Virus record (IMG/VR): IMGVR_UViG_3300047510_001256
Location: 62,001-126,000 of that record
From: a virus
Strand: one strand, 5' to 3'
Length of the DNA stretch: 64,000 bases
A program made the position numbers and the translations under genes. Below are positions 1-8,500 of the stretch, piece by piece. Below the pieces are notes generated by a model. It saw only the letters and a program-made list of their open reading frames with translations. It was not told where the DNA came from and did not search any database. Each line of letters begins with the position of its first letter. Positions within the stretch are counted from its first letter, which is position 1.

Positions 1-157
1 ATCCTGCCATGTTTGGAAATTTTTTCTTTATTTCATCGGAAGTAATGTCCACATTAAGAACATATTTTTTATAGTCAGTGATCTTAGCCATCTCCATAAG
101 AGTTAAGGCTTTTTTGCACCAAGAGCATCCAGGAGAAGTATATATTTCAATGTTCAT
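1..157 (-). CDS. Glutaredoxin, 3' part cut by window start
   Basis: Partial gene: the ATG is at 157-155 and the frame stays open to base 1 (about 52 residues seen). The N-terminus reads MNIEIYTSPGCSWCKKAL, with a dithiol CSWC site right after the first beta strand, as in glutaredoxins. Members reduce disulfides with glutathione and can feed electrons to class I ribonucleotide reductase, which this phage also encodes (37.8-41.3 kb). A sigma70-like promoter sits at 210-238, overlapping the psbA stop, so the gene can be transcribed separately from psbA. The C-terminal half, with the expected cis-Pro, lies outside the window. Confidence 0.85.
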   Translation of the reverse strand, partial: MNIEIYTSPGCSWCKKALTLMEMAKITDYKKYVLNVDITSDEIKKKFPNMAG

Positions 158-183
158 TTTGATCAAAAAGATATTTAGAGAAT

Positions 184-208
184 AAAAAAGAGGGCCTTGC
201 GACCCTCT
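184..208 (-). terminator. Intrinsic terminator after psbA
   Basis: On the minus strand AGAGGG and CCCTCT pair around a short loop (189-208), followed by a run of T (template A at 184-189). It lies just past the psbA stop and before the glutaredoxin gene. Confidence 0.75.
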
Positions 209-209
209 C

Positions 210-238
210 AGTATATCAGATTTGAATCTGCTTGTCAA
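210..238 (-). promoter_or_regulatory. Sigma70-type promoter for glutaredoxin gene
   Basis: TTGACA (238-233), 17 bp spacer, TATACT (215-210). The -35 box covers the psbA stop codon. The predicted start, about 7 nt past the -10, falls in the first arm of the psbA terminator, so this transcript should lack an intact terminator hairpin. Confidence 0.7.
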
Positions 239-1314
239 CCGATTGCCGGTGCGGTGAGAGCCACTGGAGTGGATTCAGCGGTGGCAAGATCCAAGGGGAA
301 GTTGTGAGCATTTCGTTCATGCATAACTTCCATCCCAAGTCCTCCTCGGTTAAGGATATCGGCCCAAGTCGGGATGACACGGTTCTGACTATCAACAATA
401 CTCTGGTTGAAATTGAAACCATTAAGGTTAAAGGCCATAGTAGACACGCCAAGAGCAGTGAACCAGATACCAACAACAGGCCAAGCAGCCAGAAAGAAGT
501 GAAGGCTACGAGAGTTATTAAACGAGGCATATTGGAAGATCAAACGACCGAAGTAACCATGAGCAGCTACAATGTTGTAGGTCTCTTCTTCTTGTCCGAA
601 CTTGTATCCATAGTTCTGGGACTCGGTTTCTGTAGTCTCACGAACGAGACTAGAGGTGACAAGAGATCCGTGCATAGCAGAGAAAAGAGAACCACCGAAG
701 ACACCAGCAACTCCCAGCATGTGGAAAGGATGCATAAGAATGTTGTGTTCCGCCTGGAAAACAAGCATGTAGTTGAAAGTTCCCGAAATCCCCAGAGGCA
801 TCGCATCAGAGAAGGATCCCTGACCGAAGGGATAGACCAGAAACACTGCGCTAGCAGCAGCAACGGGTGCGCTGTAAGCAACACAAATCCAAGGACGCAT
901 ACCCAGTCTGTAAGAAAGTTCCCATTCGCGTCCCATGTAGGCATAGATACCAATCAGAAAATGGAAGACGACCAGTTGGAAAGGTCCACCATTATATAGC
1001 CATTCATCAAGAGAGTTGGCTTCCCAGATGGGATAGAAGTGAAGACCAATAGCATTGGATGAAGGAACAACAGCACCAGAAATGATGTTGTTACCATACA
1101 TCAGAGAACCAGCAACAGGTTCGCGGATCCCGTCAATGTCAACGGGGGGAGCAGCAATAAAAGCAACAATGAAACAGATAGTAGCAGCGAGAAGGGTAGG
1201 AATCATCAGGGTTCCAAACCAACCGACATAGAGGCGGTTGTTGGTAGATGTTACCCACTCACAGAACTCGTTCCAAACATTGCTTTGTCGCTGTTGAGCG
1301 ATGGTAGCAGTCAT
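235..1314 (-). CDS. psbA: Photosystem II reaction-centre protein D1
   Basis: 359-residue, full-length D1, the PSII core subunit that carries the redox-active tyrosine and part of the manganese cluster. It is unmistakable along its whole length, for example [10 protein letters not shown] near the N-terminus and the HFYPIWEA segment. Residue 130 is Glu (YMGREWEL), the form associated in cyanobacteria with high-light D1. The C-terminal tail after NFPLDLA is kept, so processing by the host CtpA peptidase is expected. In cyanophages psbA replaces turning-over host D1 to sustain photosynthesis during infection. A strong sigma70-type promoter lies at 1378-1407 and a terminator follows the gene. No psbD is present in the window. 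Confidence 0.99.
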   Translation of the reverse strand: MTATIAQQRQSNVWNEFCEWVTSTNNRLYVGWFGTLMIPTLLAATICFIVAFIAAPPVDIDGIREPVAGSLMYGNNIISGAVVPSSNAIGLHFYPIWEANSLDEWLYNGGPFQLVVFHFLIGIYAYMGREWELSYRLGMRPWICVAYSAPVAAASAVFLVYPFGQGSFSDAMPLGISGTFNYMLVFQAEHNILMHPFHMLGVAGVFGGSLFSAMHGSLVTSSLVRETTETESQNYGYKFGQEEETYNIVAAHGYFGRLIFQYASFNNSRSLHFFLAAWPVVGIWFTALGVSTMAFNLNGFNFNQSIVDSQNRVIPTWADILNRGGLGMEVMHERNAHNFPLDLATAESTPVALTAPAIG

Positions 1315-1377
1315 AGTTTTAAAAGTTCGTAAGGTTTAAAGTATGTGAAGAAATGTTTCCATTCCTTAACAATATTT

Positions 1378-1407
1378 AGTATACCCCATCACCAATTGGT
1401 CTGTCAA
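1378..1407 (-). promoter_or_regulatory. psbA promoter
   Basis: TTGACA (1407-1402), 18 bp spacer, TATACT (1383-1378), about 65 bp before the psbA ATG. This is a near-consensus host sigma70 site, consistent with early/middle expression by host RNA polymerase. Confidence 0.8.
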
Positions 1408-1453
1408 GCCCCAAAGATAGGTATTTGTGCCTGTTCTCCAAGTGTCCACCCCA

Positions 1454-1465
1454 GATAAATAAATA
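1454..1465 (+). promoter_or_regulatory. T4-type late promoter box
   Basis: Overlapping GATAAATA (1454-1461) and AATAAATA (1458-1465), about 30 bp before the plus-strand virion gene at 1494. It matches the TATAAATA-like late box read by the gp55-type sigma factor. Confidence 0.6.
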
Positions 1466-1493
1466 GTTTTATCAGGAAAACATAGGTATAATA

Positions 1494-2660
1494 ATGGCAA
1501 GTCGCTATCCATTAGTTGTCAACACAGCAATTCCAAGAATAGAAGAGCTAAAGGGTGTAGATGATCTGAATCTATCCAATAGTCTGATTGAACTTAAGAA
1601 TGGATTGCCAACTGCCACCAATCAGATTCCAAGATACGATGGTGCTGACCTCTCTTGGATCAGTGGAAATACTTTTGTTTTAAATGTTGTTCCAGACCTA
1701 GTTAGAACAGCAACAACACAGACTCTTACCAACAAAACTATTGATGGTGGAACAAATACTCTACAAAATATTCCAAACTCATCTCTGGTAAATGATTCTA
1801 TTACTATTGATGGCACAGAAGTTTTCCTTGGTGATAGTATTGGAAGATTAGATACTGATACTAAGTATGAATTTAGTGGCACATCAATTGTTAACCAAGT
1901 CAGTATCAAATTACAAGCATATGATATTGAAAATAATACTGTAACTAATCCTGTTCCTAATGGTGACAGCACAATTAGATTCGTTGGATCTGGTGCTACT
2001 ACAGTGTCATGGAATGGAGTATCAAAAACAGTTACTATTTCATCCACAGATACAGATACAAACTCCACATACTCAGCACTTGCTAGTGGTGGTATTGCTC
2101 AAACTGGATCGGCATTCTCTCTGAATGGTTCAGGATCTTTTACAACCAACAGAGTTCTGAAATGGAATGGAACATCATTCAGTTTACAGAATAGCAATAT
2201 CACAGATACCGGATCACTAATTACTCTGTCTTCAGCAACAGAAATCAGCAGCACACTCAGAACAACTGGAGATGTAACTTTTGGATCTGAAACACCATCT
2301 CCTTCTCTTAATCTCAGAGGTGGAGTTCTTACAGTTGGTGGTAACGCAAACATTGTAGTCAGACAGACAACAAATGGTCTGGGTGTGACACTCACAGATA
2401 CAAGATTAATTTATGATGCCACCACTGGTGCTAAGGGATGGAAGATTGTAGAGGAAGGTGATGTAGCACAGGCAAGAACAATCTCATCTGTGACTACAAT
2501 CATGCCAGCAGCAGCTAACCCACAAAATAGTTCTTTAGCAGCAGCTCCTGCTACAAATGGTGCCATTGGTAGGGCAGGAGAAGTTAGATGGGATACTGGG
2601 TTTGTTTATTTTTGTGTAGCAAACAATAACTGGATTCGTGTTGTAAGAAGTGCCTTCTAA
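1494..2660 (+). CDS. Putative virion structural (tail-fibre-like) protein
   Basis: 388 residues, rich in Ser, Thr, Asn and Gly with beta-type composition and no transmembrane segment, as in cyanophage tail appendage proteins. The N-terminus (MASRYPLVVNTAIPRIEELK) and the motif TATTQTLTNKTIDGGTNT (around residue 74) belong to a class of phage fibre linkers. The C-terminus (VRWDTGFVYFCVANNNWIRV) looks like the small terminal domain often found at fibre tips. It is transcribed against its minus-strand neighbours from a late box at 1454-1465 and ends in a hairpin shared with hli. The exact virion position is not known from sequence. Confidence 0.75.
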   Translation: MASRYPLVVNTAIPRIEELKGVDDLNLSNSLIELKNGLPTATNQIPRYDGADLSWISGNTFVLNVVPDLVRTATTQTLTNKTIDGGTNTLQNIPNSSLVNDSITIDGTEVFLGDSIGRLDTDTKYEFSGTSIVNQVSIKLQAYDIENNTVTNPVPNGDSTIRFVGSGATTVSWNGVSKTVTISSTDTDTNSTYSALASGGIAQTGSAFSLNGSGSFTTNRVLKWNGTSFSLQNSNITDTGSLITLSSATEISSTLRTTGDVTFGSETPSPSLNLRGGVLTVGGNANIVVRQTTNGLGVTLTDTRLIYDATTGAKGWKIVEEGDVAQARTISSVTTIMPAAANPQNSSLAAAPATNGAIGRAGEVRWDTGFVYFCVANNNWIRVVRSAF

Positions 2661-2664
2661 TAAA

Positions 2665-2698
2665 AAAGACCTCCCTGTTATTTGGCAGGGAAGTCTTT
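2665..2698. terminator. Bidirectional hairpin terminator
   Basis: AAAGAC-C-TCCCTG pairs with CAGGGA-A-GTCTTT around an 8-nt loop. It lies between the convergent virion gene (plus) and hli (minus); T/A runs on both sides allow it to act in both directions. Confidence 0.7.
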
Positions 2699-2729
2699 AA
2701 GCGGCCGACGATATTCAGTTGTATTTATA

Positions 2730-2849
2730 TCACCAAACGCCAGGGATGATCTGACCAGTGGTGAAGTAAGTGCCGATAGCAATGACAAAACCAAGCATTG
2801 CCAGACGAGCATTGAGGATCTCTGCCTCAGGGGTGAATCCGAATTTCAT
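2730..2849 (-). CDS. hli: High-light-inducible protein (short Hlip)
   Basis: 39 residues, starting MKFGFTPEAEILNARLAMLG. It carries the chlorophyll-binding ExxNxRxAMxG motif at residues 10-20 followed by a single hydrophobic helix and the end TTGQIIPGVW, common in marine picocyanobacterial and cyanophage Hlips. Hlips bind chlorophyll/carotenoid and protect photosystems under excess light. A good ribosome site (AGGAGAA) precedes the ATG. The gene follows petF by 19 bp and ends near the shared hairpin at 2665-2698. Confidence 0.93.
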   Translation of the reverse strand: MKFGFTPEAEILNARLAMLGFVIAIGTYFTTGQIIPGVW

Positions 2850-2868
2850 AATAGTTCTCCTAAATTAG

Positions 2869-3159
2869 TTAAAGGTTTTCTTCTTGTTCAGTTAAAATTA
2901 CACAATCGCTAACAGGATAAGCAACACAAGTGAGAATGAATCCCTCTTCCATTTGCTCATCATCCAAGAATGATTGCTCGCTATTATCTACAGTTCCACT
3001 GATAAGTTTACCAGCACAGGTAGAGCAAGCGCCAGCACGGCAGGAATAGGGAAGATCAATTCCTGCCTCGTCAGCAGCATCAAGAATGTATTGGTCATCA
3101 GGGCACTCAAAAGATTGTTCAGTGCCGTCAGGTGATTGAAGGGTAATATTAAATGCCAT
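2869..3159 (-). CDS. petF: Plant-type [2Fe-2S] ferredoxin
   Basis: 96 residues, the usual length for soluble photosynthetic ferredoxin. The cluster ligands are visible: CRAGACSTC (CxxxxCxxC) near residues 40-48 and the distant Cys in ILTCVAYP. It carries electrons from photosystem I to acceptors such as bilin reductases, FNR or thioredoxin reductase; cyanophage ferredoxins probably keep reducing power flowing during infection. The ATG shares its A with the stop (TAATG) of a small upstream reading frame at 3159-3245. A second promoter (TTGACA/TACAAT, 3223-3251) lies directly upstream. Confidence 0.97.
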   Translation of the reverse strand: MAFNITLQSPDGTEQSFECPDDQYILDAADEAGIDLPYSCRAGACSTCAGKLISGTVDNSEQSFLDDEQMEEGFILTCVAYPVSDCVILTEQEENL

Positions 3160-3245
3160 TAGTATGTTTCAGAAAGTTTTTCTACAGAGTATGCCAGCAA
3201 AACTAAAAAGCTGACACCAGTAATTGTAAACAGGATTTCAGTCAT
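3159..3245 (-). CDS. Possible 28-residue single-helix membrane peptide
   Basis: The frame [20 protein letters not shown]... then VEKLSETY and stop gives one hydrophobic helix and a short charged tail, the size and shape of small photosystem or cytochrome b6f subunits. I cannot match it to a named one. Its stop overlaps the ferredoxin ATG by one base, suggesting coupling. Against it: no clear ribosome site, and a sigma70-type promoter for ferredoxin has its -10 inside the frame. It sits between two photosynthesis genes, so a photosynthetic role is possible but unproven. Confidence 0.42.
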   Translation of the reverse strand: MTEILFTITGVSFLVLLAYSVEKLSETY

Positions 3246-3251
3246 TGTCAA
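3223..3251 (-). promoter_or_regulatory. Sigma70-type promoter for petF-hli
   Basis: TTGACA (3251-3246), 17 bp spacer, TACAAT (3228-3223). It lies over the start of the 28-residue frame and would give a short leader for ferredoxin. Confidence 0.6.
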
Positions 3252-3258
3252 TCAATTG

Positions 3259-3462
3259 TCAGAAGATGCCGAAAAAGAGTTTGCCAGTGCCAATATAAGA
3301 AACGAGCCCAGCAATAATACCGACCATAGCCCAGCGTCCATTATACATCTCCGTAGTTTGCATTGGGGTCATCAGACCTTTGCGATTGTATTCCTGATAG
3401 ACCATCTCAGGTTCTTTGGCGAACATGTTCATTTGTCCATGTTCATTAGTCGTTACAGTCAT
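3259..3462 (-). CDS. hli: High-light-inducible protein (67 residues)
   Basis: The start chosen is ATG at 3462 (MTVTTNEHGQMNMF); a TTG further upstream is in fact the -35 box of the promoter. The chlorophyll-binding motif is EMYNGRWAMVG (residues 38-48), followed by one membrane helix and TGKLFFGIF. The N-terminal extension before the helix makes it longer than the other Hlip in this window, so the two are distinct types. It is expected in thylakoids, protecting PSII together with phage D1. Confidence 0.93.
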   Translation of the reverse strand: MTVTTNEHGQMNMFAKEPEMVYQEYNRKGLMTPMQTTEMYNGRWAMVGIIAGLVSYIGTGKLFFGIF

Positions 3463-3489
3463 TATCGTTTTATTACGAAGTGTTACAAT

Positions 3490-3519
3490 AGTATATAGGT
3501 GAAGGGGGAGTCTTGTCAA
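3490..3519 (-). promoter_or_regulatory. Promoter for hli (67 aa)
   Basis: TTGACA (3519-3514), 18 bp, TATACT (3495-3490). The -35 lies between runs of G and C (GGGGG...CCCCC) that can pair, so the box sits in the loop of a hairpin just past the upstream gene's stop. Confidence 0.75.
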
Positions 3520-3869
3520 CCCCCCCTGTCAGGAGATTCTAATTGTTTTCTTTTCCTTACTTGCTTTGCACTCCAAGCAGCGAATGCCATGATAGCAAAG
3601 TAGAATAGGTAGTCATCAATCATAACCAAAAAGAAAATAATAGATCCACCTATCCTCAAATAGTCCGGCATCGGAATCTTAGTAAAGATCCAACGAACCT
3701 GTTTCTCGAAGAGAAAGTATAGTGGTATGAGTGCAGTGACTACAAACTCACTATACGGAACTACGAAATACAGAGAGAGCAATACAAAGATTGGAAAGTA
3801 TTGTCTCTCTGGTATCCTCTTCAAGTATGAAATATATAAATCAATTGATCTCTTGAAGAGTTTTTTCAT
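3516..3869 (-). CDS. Hypothetical membrane protein
   Basis: 117 residues, not recognised. About three hydrophobic segments: residues 24-52, 72-84 and 86-100, with a basic N-terminus (MKKLFKRSIDLY) and a basic C-terminus (KQVRKRKQLE). The topology suggests a small inner-membrane or thylakoid protein. It is 6 bp from the porin gene and may be co-transcribed with it from the promoter at 5418-5446. Its stop codon overlaps the -35 box of the hli promoter. No function can be assigned. Confidence 0.65.
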   Translation of the reverse strand: MKKLFKRSIDLYISYLKRIPERQYFPIFVLLSLYFVVPYSEFVVTALIPLYFLFEKQVRWIFTKIPMPDYLRIGGSIIFFLVMIDDYLFYFAIMAFAAWSAKQVRKRKQLESPDRGG

Positions 3870-3875
3870 GTTCTA

Positions 3876-5351
3876 TCAGAACGTGAACTTGGTCTGGATT
3901 ACACCACCCCACTTGCTGCTGTCCTGGTAACGCTGATTGTTTTCAACGTAGAACAGAGCGGGAGTGATGCTGATGTTGTCGGTAACTTGGAACTTGTAGA
4001 AGAACTCAAGCATCGTAGCATCAGATACACCAACGGTTTCAGCAGAAGGTGCTTGACCGACAGCAATACCAGCGGTATTACCAGCAACAAAAGCATCTGC
4101 CCACTGAAGACCAACGAACCACGAATCGGAATCAGTGGCATCAGTAGCACCAGGAGCACCACTTACGAAATTATATCCGTAACCAGCACTGACAGAAGGA
4201 ACCCAACCAGATTCAGAAGGTTGCCAATAAGCATTAAGAGCAATGGCATTAGACTCCTGACCATCTACCAGGGCACCATTGGCACCTAGTAGACCGTTGT
4301 AGGAGCGAGGACGGGTGCCCTCAGAACCGTAACGATAACCAGCACCAACACCCCAGTTAGATCCTTTGTAACCAACTTGAGCAAGGAAGTTCAGAGCACC
4401 ATCAGAATCAAAGACACCAGTGGAGCTATCATCACCTTCTTGAGCAACATAGTTTAGACCAGCAATGAATCCACCTTTGCCGACATACTGAGCACCAACA
4501 CCAGCACCAGTTGCCTTGTTATAGACACCAGGAGCACCAGCAACTTGGAAGAAGTCAAGGATTTCCGACTTATAAGCAGAAGGAACCCATGCCATCTCAG
4601 TGTTACGGACCTTAGGACCAGCAGTAATAGTCACACTATCACCAACAGGGAACTGATAGTAGAGACGATCAAGAACAACATTGTCTCCAGTCAGAGCAGT
4701 AGTGTTGTCTGCCTTGTCCAGTTTGAACAGGGAAGACGAAGAACCGAAAGGATCACTGCTGAAGTTAGCAGAACGCAGACGAGTGCGAAGGAGATCACGA
4801 CCAGTGAACGAGGTGTCAAAGTTCAGACGGACATCATAATTAAATGCGGTGTTGCCAACGTTTCCACCAGCATTAGTTTCAAGTCCAGGAACTCCACCCA
4901 GAACAAAGGTTGCTTCACCCTTCAGTTTGGTAGTGGTAGAGAATTGAGTTGCCTCAAGTTGACCTACCTTTGCTTCCAAACCATCCACACGACCCTTGAG
5001 AACAATCAGTTCTTGTTCAAATTCAACAAGAAGTTTACGCAGTTCATCGGTAGTTTCGGTTACACGATCCAAGCAAGCATTGAGAAGTGCTGCTGCCTCA
5101 AAACGAGTCATTGCCTTACCACCACCATAGGTGCCGTTAGGATAACCAGCAACGCAACCATAACGGGATACGAGATTGCTGAGTGCCTGATACGCCCAGT
5201 CGGTAGGTTGAACATCAGAGAATTGACTGATGCTTGTGACTTGCTCTGACGAAGCATACTGATTTACATCAGTAAGATTAAGTTCTGCTGCCATAGATGC
5301 GGTAGGAATGACCGAAACCGCACCGGCAACAATCAGAGATTGTAGTTTCAT
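3876..5351 (-). CDS. Cyanobacterial SLH-domain outer-membrane porin
   Basis: 491 residues. Signal peptide at 1-22 (cleavage after SMAA), an S-layer-homology domain at about 43-100 (FSDVQPTDWAYQALSNLV, RYGCVAGYPNGTYGG, MTRFEAAALLNACLDRV), a short coiled coil at 105-137, then a beta-barrel with many Gly/aromatic strands ending ...IQTKFTF with C-terminal Phe. This is the architecture of Som/OprB-type porins, the main outer-membrane channels of marine Synechococcus. The SLH domain binds peptidoglycan-linked polymer and the barrel passes small solutes. Its own promoter lies at 5418-5446. It is clearly host-derived; it may alter nutrient uptake or mask the surface in infected cells. Confidence 0.93.
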   Translation of the reverse strand: MKLQSLIVAGAVSVIPTASMAAELNLTDVNQYASSEQVTSISQFSDVQPTDWAYQALSNLVSRYGCVAGYPNGTYGGGKAMTRFEAAALLNACLDRVTETTDELRKLLVEFEQELIVLKGRVDGLEAKVGQLEATQFSTTTKLKGEATFVLGGVPGLETNAGGNVGNTAFNYDVRLNFDTSFTGRDLLRTRLRSANFSSDPFGSSSSLFKLDKADNTTALTGDNVVLDRLYYQFPVGDSVTITAGPKVRNTEMAWVPSAYKSEILDFFQVAGAPGVYNKATGAGVGAQYVGKGGFIAGLNYVAQEGDDSSTGVFDSDGALNFLAQVGYKGSNWGVGAGYRYGSEGTRPRSYNGLLGANGALVDGQESNAIALNAYWQPSESGWVPSVSAGYGYNFVSGAPGATDATDSDSWFVGLQWADAFVAGNTAGIAVGQAPSAETVGVSDATMLEFFYKFQVTDNISITPALFYVENNQRYQDSSKWGGVIQTKFTF

Positions 5352-5417
5352 ATATGTGTAGTACTAAACAACTATTGGACTCTTGCGAGTAATTGAGGCG
5401 TGAGTCACAACATAGGT

Positions 5418-5446
5418 AATATAGGATAGAAGAGTTGGATTGTAAA
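5418..5446 (-). promoter_or_regulatory. Porin promoter
   Basis: TTTACA (5446-5441), 17 bp spacer, TATATT (5423-5418), about 67 bp before the porin ATG. Confidence 0.65.
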
Positions 5447-5454
5447 GGGGGCTT

Positions 5455-5476
5455 GTGCCAGTTTGTTTACTGGCAC
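5455..5476. repeat. Inverted repeat between divergent genes
   Basis: GTGCCAGT ttgttt ACTGGCAC, an 8-bp perfect stem lying between the porin promoter and the late box of the plus-strand gene. It could insulate the two transcripts or be an operator. The left arm GTGCCAGTTT recurs in two other intergenic spots. Confidence 0.5.
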
Positions 5477-5482
5477 GACATA

Positions 5483-5490
5483 CCTAAATA
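5483..5490 (+). promoter_or_regulatory. Putative late promoter box
   Basis: CCTAAATA, 29 bp before the ATG of the plus-strand giant structural gene; similar to the CTAAATA/TATAAATA late boxes of T4-like cyanophages. Confidence 0.5.
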
Positions 5491-5518
5491 CTCAATAGGG
5501 TAATAGTAAAAAATACAA

Positions 5519-8500
5519 ATGGCAAAGATCTTTGCGAAATTTGGAGCAGTTAGAGACGAAAATCTCAATGATTTAACATCTGGTGAAGTAGCATTAAACA
5601 TTCTGTTGAACAGAATTAAAGGTGGTGCTGAAAGTTTTACATCAGCAGATTTAGAATTAATCAGAGGTTTGTTTAGCACTAACGTTACCTCAGGAACTCT
5701 TGACTCAGCTGCTGATGCAACTGTAACTGTAACTGGATCAAACGGATTGCAAACTGTCTATGATCCTTTAATTACCCTAGCAAATAGATTCGATAGAGCT
5801 TATTTTACTACATCAGAACCATATTTTCTTGGCGGTGATGGACCAACCGCTAGATATTTCGACAACAATCAAATCATTAGATCTGGTGCTGGAGCGACAA
5901 CAAATTTCTTAGGATTTAATCAGGTTTTCGATACCGAAGATGGTAGAGTAATACCAAATCCAGCTACAGGAATAGAACTAGCATCTGATGTAGATAATTT
6001 TTGGGAAGAAGGAGATTTTTATTATGGAAATAAAATTAGAAATAAACTTCTCAGTGCATACGGTGGTGTAGAATGGACTGGGTATTTTAAACCAACAGTG
6101 ACAGGAAACTGGTCATGGGTTATAAACACTACTGGTTATGTAAAAGTAGAGTTTGATAACAGAGAAGCACCAAGTAAAGGATTTACTTTTAATCCATCGA
6201 CAGGAACATTCAAACTTAATGATACTGACTTCAGAAATCCACAAGGATTGACAACTCTAGTTGACCAAACTAAGTTATCGGATGCTGGTATACCAATATC
6301 TGCTAGTATTTCAGGAAACATAACCAATGCTACAGACAAAGGTGTAAATTATGGAAGATTTGGATCAGGAGGAACTGCTTTTCTGAGTCAAACTACAACT
6401 GGGTCGGGAATTTATTTTAATATTGGTAGAGATATTGCAAATGGAAATCTAGTTATTACATCTACATTTCCCACAACTGGTGGCATTGATGGATATAATG
6501 TTGGAGATACATTTACCATAAGTGGATCATTAGTTGGACAAACTGGCAATGATATAACATTAACACTAACAGATGTTGGTGGATATTATATTTTCAATAG
6601 TGTTACTAATCAACAGTTGGGAACAGCAACAATAGGAACAAATAGAGAATTAACTATTAACTTAGGAGATTTAGTAGCATACGAAGCATATAAATTTAGG
6701 ATATCATTCTTTATCGATGAAGATTCTGTTGATAAAATGAATGAGATTCAGGTCAGTGGTCCAATCATAAAGCAAATTATTTTTGATAGAAGACCTCCGG
6801 ATGTCACTACAACCACATCATCTGCATATGACTTCGACTACAAATATCTTTACGGAGATAGATACTTTGATTTTTATAATATTGGAGACTTCAAAAAATT
6901 TATAGACTCTTCTATCTCTTCAGGGGGAAGCAGAATAGGCAATAAAAGAGCAGTTGGAGATACAACATCGTCAGCAGAAGGTAGTCCTGGTGACAAGTAT
7001 GCAGCACTTCTTAATCTGAATCCAGTAGTTTCATATTACCAAGCACCACTAACAACCTCAGCTGAAGAATTAATTACAATTAGAACTGGAAATGTATCCA
7101 GTTTGACTAGAAATATAGTTCTAGGAAACACCAACCCAACGAATGGGCAACTGCTCCCAAACAAAACTGAAAATATAGAGATAGGAAACTATGTCGTAGG
7201 ACCAGGAATACCAATTGGTAGTAGAGTTGTATCAGTAACAATAAATGATTCCGTACTAATTGATAGAACACCAACATCAACTACGACTTCAGCAACTTTA
7301 AATTTTATTCCACACAAAGGTCTAGTTGGATTTGGTAAAGGAGGATACTATACAGGAAGTGCATCAAATGCAGATGGATTTGCTTTAGGTCAAAGAGCAT
7401 TAAGTTCCCTTTCCATAAAATCTGGTTCAGTAATTAATCTAGCAGAAGCAGGAAGTTCGTATGGAAATTTCTCAAAAGTTATTGGAACTGGATCATTAGG
7501 ATACCAAACAAATTCCAGTGGATCTAATGCTGTAATTAGCGTAGCAAGAAATCAATTTGGTGCATTAACATTTACAATTGTCAATGGAGGAACTGGATAC
7601 AGTAATTATGATTTGATTACCATTGCAGGAAATTATATTGGTCAACCTGGAAATGATTTAACTTTAGAAATTGTCGCATTAAATGATACATTCATTGTAG
7701 GAAGACCTGAATATGTGATCAAACCTGGACAAATATTTAAACACGCAGATCTTCCAGCAAGTTCTAAGATACAATATACTGATAAATTTACAAACCCAAG
7801 TATTAATATCACGAGAACATTTAACGATACTCAAATAATTAAAAGATTATATTCTGCAAGTAATAAAGATACCACATATGCTCTAAGCAATAATACAATA
7901 TTATGGAAAACAAAATTAGTAAACGATTCTGAAATCACAACATTATACAGTGGAGCAAATCCAGGATTAAACAAATATTGGTTCATCTATCAGACATTCG
8001 GATTAAACAACGATGCCCTAGGTGGATATTGCACTGGAGTATTTGATGCAAGAATAGAACAAAAACTGTCAATTATTAATGTAGCAGACGGCAGTGGTAG
8101 TGGTTATGTTAGTAATGTGTTGCCGGTAGGTGCATCACCAACTCCAGCAACAACCACCACATTAAGCGGTTCTGGTTTCGGTATGAAAGTATGGTATAAA
8201 GCTGCTGGAAATATTACTTATGTTTGGATGGCAGAACCAGGACAAAATTATGAAGCCGGAGACAGAATACAAATTAATGGTGGAAATAATAATGCTAGAT
8301 ATACAGTTGGATATCCAAACATCACCAGTAATACAATCACATTTAGAGTAAGCGGTTCAGAAATTGAGTTCAGTAATAATGGATCTGCTGTTAGTGGATA
8401 CTACGCACACTTATTCCCATCGTTAGCATACAATTCACCAACTAATGATGTTAATGATCTAGTAGGTGAAGTAAGAATTTCTAGTGTAGAATACCCAATT

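Noticed and set aside
232-999. 255-codon plus-strand frame opposite psbA
   Set aside because: Antisense shadow of a highly conserved gene; no known family and no ribosome site.
3463-3519. TTG start extending hli by 19 codons
   Set aside because: That TTG is part of the TTGACA promoter box, and the extension has no Hlip homology.
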